This document shows positions 8,195-15,421 of a stretch of 64,000 nt of DNA, in pieces. The DNA is from Burkholderia arboris (GTDB lineage Bacteria > Pseudomonadota > Gammaproteobacteria > Burkholderiales > Burkholderiaceae). The position numbers were made by a program, and so were the translations under genes. The stretch spans positions 62,001-126,000 of the forward strand of contig NZ_CABVPX010000023.1 of NCBI RefSeq assembly GCF_902499125.1, given 5' to 3'. Each line of letters opens with the position of its first letter. Within the stretch, counting starts at the first letter, position 1. The notes below the pieces were generated by a model. It was not told the origin of the DNA. It saw nothing but the letters and a program-made list of their open reading frames with translations, and made no database searches.

Positions 8195-9664
8195 TCAGCC
8201 GACGACGAGCAGCGGCGGCAGCGACGCGACGTCGGGCTGCTCGTCGAGCCGCCACAGGTAGTCGAGCGCCGCGTGGATCTGTGCCGGGTTCCAGTGCCGC
8301 CGGCAGTTCTTCGTGAACTTCGCGACGTAGTCGTCGCGCCGCATCGGCCGCGTCGGCGAGCCGGGCAGGTCGTCCACCTGCTTCGTGCAGGTCGTGCCGT
8401 CTTCGCACACGGCCGTCACGCGATTCGGTGCCTGCGCCGGATAACGCGCGGTCAGCGACGGGTCCTCGCGCACCGTGATCCGCTCGATCAGCGCGCGCAG
8501 CGCCGGATCCTGCAGCGCGTCGTGCCGGTAGCTCTCGGTCGTGATGTCGCCGTCGAGCATCGCGCGCGCGACGATGTACGGCAGGCTGTGATCGGCGGTC
8601 TCGTGGGTCGATGGCGCCCATTTTTCGCGGTCGCGGCCGGCCGTCACGTAGCCGACCTCGGTCGTGTCGATCTCGATGCGCTGGATGCGGCGCAGGTCGC
8701 CGACCTGCGCGGCGACGTCGACTGCGGCCGGAATCGCCGTTTGCGTGAGCCCCTGGGCGGGATAGAACTTCACGAAGCATTTGCCGATCCGGAACGCGCC
8801 GCCGCGCCCGCCGAATTCGCGTGTATCGACCGCGAACGGGCCGGACACCTGCGGAAAGAATCCCGCCATGCCTTCGAAGATCGGCGCGGGGCCGGTCAGC
8901 CCGGCGCGCGCGAGCTGCGTCGAGAACACCGCGTTGCGCGCGGCGTCCGCATCGGCGAGCGCCTTCCAGTTCGACAACTGCTGGACGCGTGTCTGGTTCA
9001 GCGCGAGATGGCTGTTGATCGACAGGTTCACCGCCTGCACCAGCTGCGGCGCGGGCATGCGCATCAGCTTGCCCGCGGCGAGCGCGACGGCGGGCAGGCT
9101 GTAGCACGTGTGGTCCCAGCCGCGCGGGCTGATCGCGGCGGCGTCCATCAGCCGGCACGCGATCTCGTACGCGATCGCGATCGACAGGATCAGGTCGCGG
9201 CCGTTCGCATGCTGCGCTTCGGCGACGGCGAGGCACGCGGACATGTTGTCGCTTGGATGGCCGGTCTCCTTGCCGGCGTAGGCGTCGTTGAAATCGTAGT
9301 AGCGCAGCGCGGTGCCGGTCGCGAACGCGGCGAGATCGGGGCTCGTGCGCTCGCGGGTGCCGACGATGGTCGACACGCCGCCCGGCGACGCAAGCGCCAC
9401 ATCGCGCGCGATCCGCACCGGGCGTTCGTCGTGAGCGGCGATCGCGCAGCCGAGCGCGTCGATCAGGTGCGCCTTGATCGTCTCGACCGTCGCGTCGTCG
9501 AGGTCGCGATACTGCAGCCCGGCCGCGTAGTCGGCGAGCTGCTGCGCGAGATCGGGGCGGCCGGTGGTGACGCCGGCGGCCGGCAGCGCGCCGGCGCGGG
9601 CGTGGGCGAACGGCAGCGCGAGCGCCGTGCCGGTCAGCGTGGAAAGGAAGTGGCGGCGGTTCAT
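8195..9664 (-). CDS. MmgE/PrpD family protein with Tat-type signal peptide, module B
   Basis: 489 residues. The body is an MmgE/PrpD protein (IDALGCAIAAHDE, DFNDAYAGKETGHPSDNMSACLA, FYPAQGLTQTAIPAAVDVA). Unlike most of the family it starts MNRRHFLSTLTGTALALPFAHARA: a twin-arginine motif (RRHFL), a hydrophobic stretch and an AxA-like cleavage site. That predicts Tat export of a folded enzyme to the periplasm. The start at 9664 has CCGGAG about ten bases upstream. It is the last gene of the minus-strand run CitE-like lyase, porin, MmgE/PrpD, with 44 bases to the porin gene, which fits an enzyme acting behind an outer-membrane channel. Sequence similarity to 4455-5936 is at family level only. 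Confidence 0.85.
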   Translation of the reverse strand: MNRRHFLSTLTGTALALPFAHARAGALPAAGVTTGRPDLAQQLADYAAGLQYRDLDDATVETIKAHLIDALGCAIAAHDERPVRIARDVALASPGGVSTIVGTRERTSPDLAAFATGTALRYYDFNDAYAGKETGHPSDNMSACLAVAEAQHANGRDLILSIAIAYEIACRLMDAAAISPRGWDHTCYSLPAVALAAGKLMRMPAPQLVQAVNLSINSHLALNQTRVQQLSNWKALADADAARNAVFSTQLARAGLTGPAPIFEGMAGFFPQVSGPFAVDTREFGGRGGAFRIGKCFVKFYPAQGLTQTAIPAAVDVAAQVGDLRRIQRIEIDTTEVGYVTAGRDREKWAPSTHETADHSLPYIVARAMLDGDITTESYRHDALQDPALRALIERITVREDPSLTARYPAQAPNRVTAVCEDGTTCTKQVDDLPGSPTRPMRRDDYVAKFTKNCRRHWNPAQIHAALDYLWRLDEQPDVASLPPLLVVG

Positions 9665-9708
9665 GGTGCGTGGCTCCGGAGGTTCCTGAAACGGGGGGAG
9701 AGGCGGGC

Positions 9709-10791
9709 TCAGAACAGCTTGCGCAGGCCGAGTGCCGCGCCCGCGCTGCTGGCGCGGTCGCCGGCCAGCGTGTAGTGGAGAAAGTTGTAGTTGTAGTTGT
9801 CGAAATCGAGCGCGGCGCGGCGTGCGTAGCCGCCTGCCAGGTACACCGTGACGGCCTTCGACAGGAAGTAGTTCAACTGCAGCGTGACCTGCTGCGGGTT
9901 CGCCGGGTGCGGTGCGGGCGTCTGCGCGTTCGGCGGATTCTGCGCGCGGATGTCCTCGTAATAGAACGCGCCGATGGCCTGCAGGAAAGGGGTGATCGCG
10001 TAGCGCACGCCGGCCCACCAGAACGTGTAGCTCGTCACGACCGATGGCGCGGCGACGCCGCTCTGTCCGTGCGTGACGCCGGCCAGCAGTTGCACGCGGT
10101 CGATCGACGCGATCGCGGCGGCGGCGTAGCGGCGGAAATGCGCGAAACCGCCCGGCTGCGGCGTGTTGACGTTGTCGAACGCGGCGGCGACCGAGAATGC
10201 GCCGCCGGCATAGTCGAAGCCGGCGCCGTAGGCGGCGTTCGACTGGAACGCGCCGGGCGTGCCGCCGAACGAATAGTGCATTTCGAGCGTCAGCGCGCCG
10301 ATCTTCGCGAGGTACTTGGCGACGTTGTTCTCGCGGAAGTTGACACCGACGATCGCGCCGGCAGGCTCGTACAGCGTCGAGTACGCGCCCGTCGGCGAAT
10401 AGTGCTCCATGACGTCGAACAGCGTCGTGTACTGGTGGCCGAGCCGCAGCGCGCCCCAGCGCTCGTGCTGCAGCCCGACCCACGCGGAGCGGTCGAAGCC
10501 GCCCGCGCCGGTGCCGGTGCCGTTGTTCAGGTTGATGCCGCTTTCGAGCCGGAACGCGGCCTGCCAGCCGCCGCCGAGCTCCTCGACGCCCTTCAGGCCC
10601 CAGCGCGAGCCGCTCTTGCCGCCCGACGCCATCCGCACGAGCGATGCCGACGCGTTATTGCCGGGCGCGGCCTGGTGGGTGAGGAATTCCGTATAGACGT
10701 CGGCCACGCCGTACAGCGTGATCGTGTTCTGCGCGCAGGCGCTGGCCGATACGAGGCCCAGTCCGCACAGTGCGGACATCCGCTTGCCCAT
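9709..10791 (-). CDS. gram-negative trimeric porin (Omp38/OpcP type)
   Basis: 360 residues. After a short signal peptide ending around SACAQ, the mature protein begins NTITLYGVADVYTEF, the standard first beta-strand of Burkholderia/Neisseria-type general porins. It contains SGSRWGLKGVEELGGGWQAAFRLESG and ends in the C-terminal Phe (LGLRKLF) that the Bam complex recognises. AAGGAGA stands six bases before the ATG. The gene lies between the CitE-like lyase and the exported MmgE/PrpD gene on the same strand, so it probably admits the pathway substrate and shares the operator-controlled promoter upstream of 11884. Confidence 0.92.
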   Translation of the reverse strand: MGKRMSALCGLGLVSASACAQNTITLYGVADVYTEFLTHQAAPGNNASASLVRMASGGKSGSRWGLKGVEELGGGWQAAFRLESGINLNNGTGTGAGGFDRSAWVGLQHERWGALRLGHQYTTLFDVMEHYSPTGAYSTLYEPAGAIVGVNFRENNVAKYLAKIGALTLEMHYSFGGTPGAFQSNAAYGAGFDYAGGAFSVAAAFDNVNTPQPGGFAHFRRYAAAAIASIDRVQLLAGVTHGQSGVAAPSVVTSYTFWWAGVRYAITPFLQAIGAFYYEDIRAQNPPNAQTPAPHPANPQQVTLQLNYFLSKAVTVYLAGGYARRAALDFDNYNYNFLHYTLAGDRASSAGAALGLRKLF

Positions 10792-10981
10792 GGCTTGTCT
10801 CCTTCGTGGGTTTATTTATTGGATTGCGGCGTCGCGCCGGTCGAGCGGCGCGACGGTGCTGCGGGGCGACGCTATCCGGGCCGGGCGGCGAACGGGTGGC
10901 GTCGTGGCGCGACGCACGCGCGCATTGCGCGACCTGCGCATGCACAGGGACGAAGCGCGGCCATGAAGGGCGGCACGTGCA

Positions 10982-11884
10982 TCACCGGGGCGTGCCGCCG
11001 GTACGCGCCTGCACGGCTGCGTGACGCGCGAGCACGCGCTTCGCGCGGGCGACGCCGGGCGCGTCGACCATCCTGCCGTCGACGCGCAGCGCGCCGCGCC
11101 CGTTCGCGCGCGCGTCGTCGTAGGCGGCCAGCACCGCGTTCGCGTCGCGCACCGCGTCGTCGTCGGGTCGGAACGCGCGGTTGAGCGCACCGACCTGCAG
11201 CGGATGGATGCAGGTCGCGCCCGCATAACCGAGTTCCGCGGACATGCGCGCGATGCGCTCGAACGCGTCGAGATCGCGCAGCTCGTCGAGGCCGCCGACG
11301 AGGCCGAGCGGCAGGATGCCGGCCGCGCGCGCGGCGATGATCAGCAACTGCTTCGGCACGCGCAGCACGTCGGCGCTCGCGCCGCTTTCGCAGTTCAGCG
11401 CGAAGTCGCCGCCGCCCAGCATCATCGCGACGACGCGCGGCGACGCCCGCGCGATCCGGTCCATGGCCTGGAACGCGCGCGGCGTTTCGACGATCGCGAC
11501 GATCCGCGTGCCGCCGGGCGGGGCGCCGGTTTCCTCTTCGAGCGCGGCCAGCAGCTCGTCGATCGCCTCGACGTGCGAGCTGCCGCGCACCTTCGGCAGC
11601 ACGACGCCGTCCACGCCGGCCCGGACGGCCGCGCGCAGGTCGGGCACCAGCAGGTCGAGCGGGCCGTTGGCGCGCACCAGCACATCGCGGCCGGGCGTGC
11701 GCAACGCCGGCACGGCGTCGGCCAGCCCGTCGCGGGCGGCCGCCTTGCACGCGGCCGGGACGCTGTCCTCGAGATCGAGGATCAGCGCGTCGGCGTCGCT
11801 CGCGGTGGCCGATGCGACGAAACGGGGGATGTGGGCGGGGACGTACAGCAGCGAGCGCCAGGCAGGTTGATGCGAAGAATCCAT
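10982..11884 (-). CDS. HpcH/HpaI aldolase - CitE-like acyl-CoA lyase, module B
   Basis: 300 residues with the family signature RSLLYVPAHIPRFVASA, DALILDLEDSVPAACK, VLPKVRG, IVAIVETPRAF and ATCIHPLQVGALNRAF. The metal-side motif differs from the module A enzyme (MLGGGDFALN instead of GLGESDLRAD), so the two are diverged paralogues. It is the first gene of the minus-strand module B unit. Its ATG lies only 11 bases from a perfect 25-bp palindrome (11896-11920) that probably binds the adjacent IclR regulator. The Shine-Dalgarno sequence is weak (AGAG). It would cleave a CoA ester formed by the CoA-transferase encoded at 12952. Confidence 0.87.
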   Translation of the reverse strand: MDSSHQPAWRSLLYVPAHIPRFVASATASDADALILDLEDSVPAACKAAARDGLADAVPALRTPGRDVLVRANGPLDLLVPDLRAAVRAGVDGVVLPKVRGSSHVEAIDELLAALEEETGAPPGGTRIVAIVETPRAFQAMDRIARASPRVVAMMLGGGDFALNCESGASADVLRVPKQLLIIAARAAGILPLGLVGGLDELRDLDAFERIARMSAELGYAGATCIHPLQVGALNRAFRPDDDAVRDANAVLAAYDDARANGRGALRVDGRMVDAPGVARAKRVLARHAAVQARTGGTPR

Positions 11885-11895
11885 CGTCGATCTCT

Positions 11896-11920
11896 AAAAA
11901 TGAAAGTCACTTTCATTTTT
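11896..11920. promoter_or_regulatory. perfect 25-bp palindromic operator upstream of the CitE-like gene
   Basis: Two 12-base arms, AAAAATGAAAGT and ACTTTCATTTTT, flank a central C. On the minus strand a TTGACG (-35 candidate) lies at 11944-11939, so the palindrome would cover the -10/start region of the CitE-porin-MmgE unit. The same core, AATGAAAGT-N-ACTTTCATT, occurs again at 12040-12058. IclR-family regulators typically bind such short AT-rich palindromes. Confidence 0.85.
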
Positions 11921-12014
11921 GTGATGGATGATGGCATTCGTCAAGATTATCGTTAACGCCTAGTTTCCAAGGAGATTGCGCGACGATGAGCGAACGAAGC
12001 CGTGCGGATTCATG

Positions 12015-12058
12015 TTGATGCCATCGATGATCTGCGTATAATGAAAGTGACTTTCATT
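12015..12058 (+). promoter_or_regulatory. sigma-70 promoter with second IclR operator (autoregulation of the 12117 gene)
   Basis: TTGATG at 12015-12020 and TATAAT at 12037-12042 are separated by 16 bases. A 19-bp palindrome (12040-12058; arms AATGAAAGT and ACTTTCATT around a G) overlaps the end of the -10 hexamer and the expected start point. Binding there would block the regulator's own transcription. The centres of the two operators are 141 bp apart. Confidence 0.82.
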
Positions 12059-12116
12059 TTTTTGAGTGCCGGCCAACACGGCGCGGCACGGATGCCCGGC
12101 ATCGCACGAGGTGGAC

Positions 12117-12881
12117 ATGAGCAAGGTGGAGACAAGCAATCCGGCAGAAGGCGGCGTGGCCGCGGTCAACCGCGCGCTGACTGCGCTGCTGGCGTTCGGC
12201 AACGCGCCCGGCGGGCTGATGCTCGCGCAGGTCAGCGAGGAGACGGGGCTCAACATGAGCACGCTGTTGCGGATGTTCGAGTCGCTCGAGCAGTTCCGCT
12301 TCATCAAGCGCCTGCCGGACGGGCGCTACGTGCTGGGGCCCGCCGTGTTCCAGCTGGGGATGATGTATCGCGAGTCGTTCCAGCTGCGCGAGTACGTGAT
12401 GCCGATCCTGTCGACGCTGTCGGCGGAAACCGGCGAGACCGCCGCGTTCTACGTGCGCGAAGGCGACCAGCGCGTGTGCCTGTTCCGCATCCAGGCGCAG
12501 CGCTCGGTGCGCACGCATCTGCGCGAGGGCGACCGCTTCCCGCTCGACGTCGGCGCGGCCGGGCGCGTGCTGCTCGCGTTCAGCGGCACGCGCGGCGGTG
12601 AGTACGAGAAGACGGCCGAGCAGGGTTACGCGGTATCGATCGCCGAGCGCGACCCGGAAAGCGCGGCGATCGCGTGCCCGGCGTTCGGCGTTGGTCGCGT
12701 GCTGAGCGGCGCGATCTCGCTCGGCGTGCCGCGCTATCGCTTCAACAAGAAGGTGCTGGCCGACTACCTGCCGCGTGTGCAGGCGGCCGCCGCCGAGCTG
12801 ACGCATGCGCTGGGCGGCGATCTGCCCGCCGCGGGCGCGGCGTTCCGCGCGGCCGACCAGCTCGGCGCGCTGCTCGAGTAG
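12117..12881 (+). CDS. IclR-family transcriptional regulator, module B
   Basis: 254 residues from the ATG at 12117, which has GAGG at 12108-12111; an in-frame ATG at 12066 lies almost on the operator and is unlikely. The N-terminal winged helix (AAVNRALTALLAFGNAPGGLMLAQVSEETGLNMSTLLRMFESLEQ) is followed by the IclR effector domain (LRE-DRFPLDVGAAGRVLLAFSG). The end is somewhat short for the family. It is divergent from the CitE-porin-MmgE unit and upstream of the CoA-transferase, cyclase and MFS genes. The two palindromes between the divergent genes make it the likely controller of both arms of module B. Confidence 0.88.
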   Translation: MSKVETSNPAEGGVAAVNRALTALLAFGNAPGGLMLAQVSEETGLNMSTLLRMFESLEQFRFIKRLPDGRYVLGPAVFQLGMMYRESFQLREYVMPILSTLSAETGETAAFYVREGDQRVCLFRIQAQRSVRTHLREGDRFPLDVGAAGRVLLAFSGTRGGEYEKTAEQGYAVSIAERDPESAAIACPAFGVGRVLSGAISLGVPRYRFNKKVLADYLPRVQAAAAELTHALGGDLPAAGAAFRAADQLGALLE

Positions 12882-12951
12882 TGCCGCGCGCGGTTGAGCG
12901 CGCACTTCGAAGTCCGTATCGAACGACGCACACACCAACCAGGAGACAAGC

Positions 12952-14232
12952 ATGTTCGTTCCCGACACGCAGGCCGCGCACGCGGCCGGCGCGCGCCGTC
13001 GCGCGTCCACCGGCCCGATCCGTCCGAAACCGTTCGACGCCAGCGCGCAGGGGCCGCTTGCGGGCGTGCGCGTCGTCGACCTGTCGCGCCTGATGGCGGG
13101 CAACATGCTGAGCGTGCAGCTCGCCGATTTCGGCGCGGACGTCGTGAAGGTCGAGAGCGAGCGCGGCGATACGCTGCGCGCGGTCGGCGCGGGCGGGATC
13201 AGCACGAACTGGAAGGTGTACGGGCGCAACAAGCGCAGCGTGTGCGTCGACCTGCGCACGCCCGAGGGGATCGACATCGTCCGCCGGCTGGTGCGCGACG
13301 CGGACGTGTTCGTCGAGAGCTTCAAGCCCGGCGTCGCCGAGAAGATGGGGCTCGGCCCGGATGACCTGCTCGCGATCCGGCCGGAACTGGTGATCGCACG
13401 GATCTCCGGCTGGGGGCAGACGGGGCCGTATCGCCACAAGCCGGGCTTCGGCACGCTCGCGGAAGGGTACGCGGGGTTCGCGGCGATCAACGGCTTCGCC
13501 GATCGCGAGCCGGTGCTGCCGCCGATGTTCCTCGGCGACATGACGGCCGGGCTGTCCGGCGCGCTTGCCGTGCTGGTCGCGCTGCATGCGCGCGACCAGC
13601 ACGGCGCGGCGGGGCAGGTGATCGACGTGTCGCTGTTCGAGCCGCTGCTGTCGATCCTCGGGCCGGCCGCCGCGAACTACGTGATGACGGGCGAGATCAA
13701 GGCGCGCACCGGCAGCCGCTCGTCGAACACCGCGCCACGCAACGCGTATCGCACCCGCGACGGCAAGTGGCTGTGCCTGTCGAGCTCGACGCAGGCGATG
13801 GCCGAGCGGCTGTTCCGCGCAATCGGCCGCGCGGAGCTGATCGACGATCCACGCTATGCGACCAACGTGCAGCGCGTGCAGCACGCGGAGGCGCTCGATG
13901 CGATCGTCGGCGAATTCATCGCCGCGCGCGATCTCGACGCCAATCTCGCGTTTTTCGAAGAAGCGGGCGTGACGGTCGGGCCGATCCAGGACATCGCGCA
14001 GATCGTTCAGGATCACTACGTGATCGAACGCGAGGCGCTCGTCGAGCTGCCGGACGACGACGTCGGCAGCCTGCCGATGCACAACATCACGCCGCGCCTG
14101 TCGGCCACGCCGGGCACGTTCCGCCGGCCGGCGCCCGCGCTCGGCGAGAACAATCGCGAGATCCTGCTGCCGCTACTCGGCGAACACGAATACGAGCGGC
14201 TCGCCGGGCTGGGCGTGATCCGCACGCGCTAG
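12952..14232 (+). CDS. family III (CaiB/BaiF-type) CoA-transferase, module B
   Basis: 426 residues. Family landmarks are LAGVRVVDLSRLMAGNMLSVQLADFGADVVKVES (from about residue 36), YGRNKRSVCVDLRTPEG and KPGFGTLAEGYAGFAAING. At the catalytic-Asp position of formyl-CoA transferase, alignment by eye puts Glu230 (VIDVSLFEPL), as in the module A paralogue. It has an N-terminal extension of about 30 residues relative to module A. An AGGAG lies just upstream of the ATG. It follows the IclR gene by 70 bases and precedes the cyclase, and is expected to activate the acid cleaved by the CitE-like lyase. Confidence 0.88.
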   Translation: MFVPDTQAAHAAGARRRASTGPIRPKPFDASAQGPLAGVRVVDLSRLMAGNMLSVQLADFGADVVKVESERGDTLRAVGAGGISTNWKVYGRNKRSVCVDLRTPEGIDIVRRLVRDADVFVESFKPGVAEKMGLGPDDLLAIRPELVIARISGWGQTGPYRHKPGFGTLAEGYAGFAAINGFADREPVLPPMFLGDMTAGLSGALAVLVALHARDQHGAAGQVIDVSLFEPLLSILGPAAANYVMTGEIKARTGSRSSNTAPRNAYRTRDGKWLCLSSSTQAMAERLFRAIGRAELIDDPRYATNVQRVQHAEALDAIVGEFIAARDLDANLAFFEEAGVTVGPIQDIAQIVQDHYVIEREALVELPDDDVGSLPMHNITPRLSATPGTFRRPAPALGENNREILLPLLGEHEYERLAGLGVIRTR

Positions 14233-14318
14233 CCGCGAAACCTCGGGCGCGACACGGCCGCGAAGGACGGCCGTGCGCGCCTGCCGCCACACCCTGGATA
14301 TGGCATGGAGGAGACACC

Positions 14319-15338
14319 ATGAAACCACGCTGGACCCATCGGCCGCCCGGCTCGAACTGGGGCGATTTCGGCCCGGACGATCAGAAAGGGCGCTTGAACT
14401 GGCTGACGGCCGACGCGGTGCTGCGCGGCGTCGCGGAGGTGCGCGAAGGCCGCGTGTTTTCTCTGAGCCTGCCGCTCGACGTGCCGCGCGGCGGCGGTCT
14501 GAACGCACGGCGCCGGCCGCCGGCGATCATGCCGGCGCTGCTCGGCGACAAGCCATACTTCGGCTATCGGGCCGACGAACAGGTTGCGAACGCAACCGAC
14601 GTGGTCTGCGACGACTCGTTCTGCATGCACTCGCAGTTCTCGACGCAATGGGATGCGTTGTCGCACGTCGGCTCGCTGTTCGATCCGGCGGGTGACGGCG
14701 AGCCAGCCCGCGTGTTCTACAACGGCTACCGGATGGACGAGCACATCCACGTGCCCGAAGCGGGCGCGCCGCGCGGCGGTGCGGGTGCGCTCGGCATCGA
14801 GGTGATGGCACAAGCCGGCGTGCAGGGGCGCGGTGTGCTGGTCGACCTGCGCCGCCACTTCGGCGACGAGCGGCGCAAGATCGGCTACGCGGAATGGATG
14901 GCGGTGCTGCGCGCGGACGACGTGGTCGTCGAGCGCGGCGACATCGTGTGCGTGCACACGGGTTTCGCCGATCGTCTGCTCGACGCCGACGCGCGTGGCG
15001 AGCCCGGCGCGCCGGACCTGTGCTGCGTGCTCGACGGCAACGACCCGCGTCTGCTCGAATGGATCGCCGCATCGGGGCTCGCGGCACTCGCGGCGGACAA
15101 CCACGCGGTCGAGGAGCGACCGCGCAATGCATCGGCGCGCGAGCGGCCCGGCGCGCTGATGCCGCTGCACGAGCTGTGCCTGTTCAAGCTCGGCATTCAT
15201 CTCGGCGAGCTATGGCACCTGACGCCGCTTGCCGAATGGTTGCGCGCGCACCGGCGCAATCGCTTCCTGCTGACCGCGCCGCCGCTGCACCTGCGCGGGC
15301 TCGTCGGGTCGCCGGTCAACCCGGTCGCCACCGTCTGA
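14319..15338 (+). CDS. cyclase family (kynurenine-formamidase-like) hydrolase, module B
   Basis: 339 residues, exactly the length of the module A cyclase and very similar along its whole length. It shares PPGSNWGDFGPDDQKGRLNWL near the start, the HSQFSTQWDALSHVG metal signature, and LMPLHELCLFKLGIHLGELWHLTPL near the end. It has a normal ATG with GGAGGAG at 14307-14313, unlike the TTG of its paralogue. The variable regions are the linker near residue 125-145 and the segment around 215-225. It is followed by 83 bases and an MFS transporter gene. The strong conservation implies the two modules handle related substrates. Confidence 0.86.
   Translation: MKPRWTHRPPGSNWGDFGPDDQKGRLNWLTADAVLRGVAEVREGRVFSLSLPLDVPRGGGLNARRRPPAIMPALLGDKPYFGYRADEQVANATDVVCDDSFCMHSQFSTQWDALSHVGSLFDPAGDGEPARVFYNGYRMDEHIHVPEAGAPRGGAGALGIEVMAQAGVQGRGVLVDLRRHFGDERRKIGYAEWMAVLRADDVVVERGDIVCVHTGFADRLLDADARGEPGAPDLCCVLDGNDPRLLEWIAASGLAALAADNHAVEERPRNASARERPGALMPLHELCLFKLGIHLGELWHLTPLAEWLRAHRRNRFLLTAPPLHLRGLVGSPVNPVATV
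14508..14653. repeat. near-identical tract shared by the two cyclase genes (copy B)
   Basis: Partner of 6125-6270: 146 bases with one mismatch, bounded by sequence with frequent synonymous differences. Both copies are on the same strand, about 8.4 kb apart, so recombination between them could in principle delete the intervening DNA. Confidence 0.8.
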
Positions 15339-15421
15339 ACGCCGGCGCCGCGCGCACGCTGCGCCGGCGCCTTGTCCGCCGCTTCGCGCCGGCCGCGCGG
15401 GCGGATCATCGAGGAGTCGCC

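Noticed and set aside
12066..12116. Longer N-terminus for the IclR regulator
   Set aside because: The ATG at 12066 lies immediately downstream of the operator/-10 element, leaving no room for a leader; ATG 12117 has GAGG at correct spacing.
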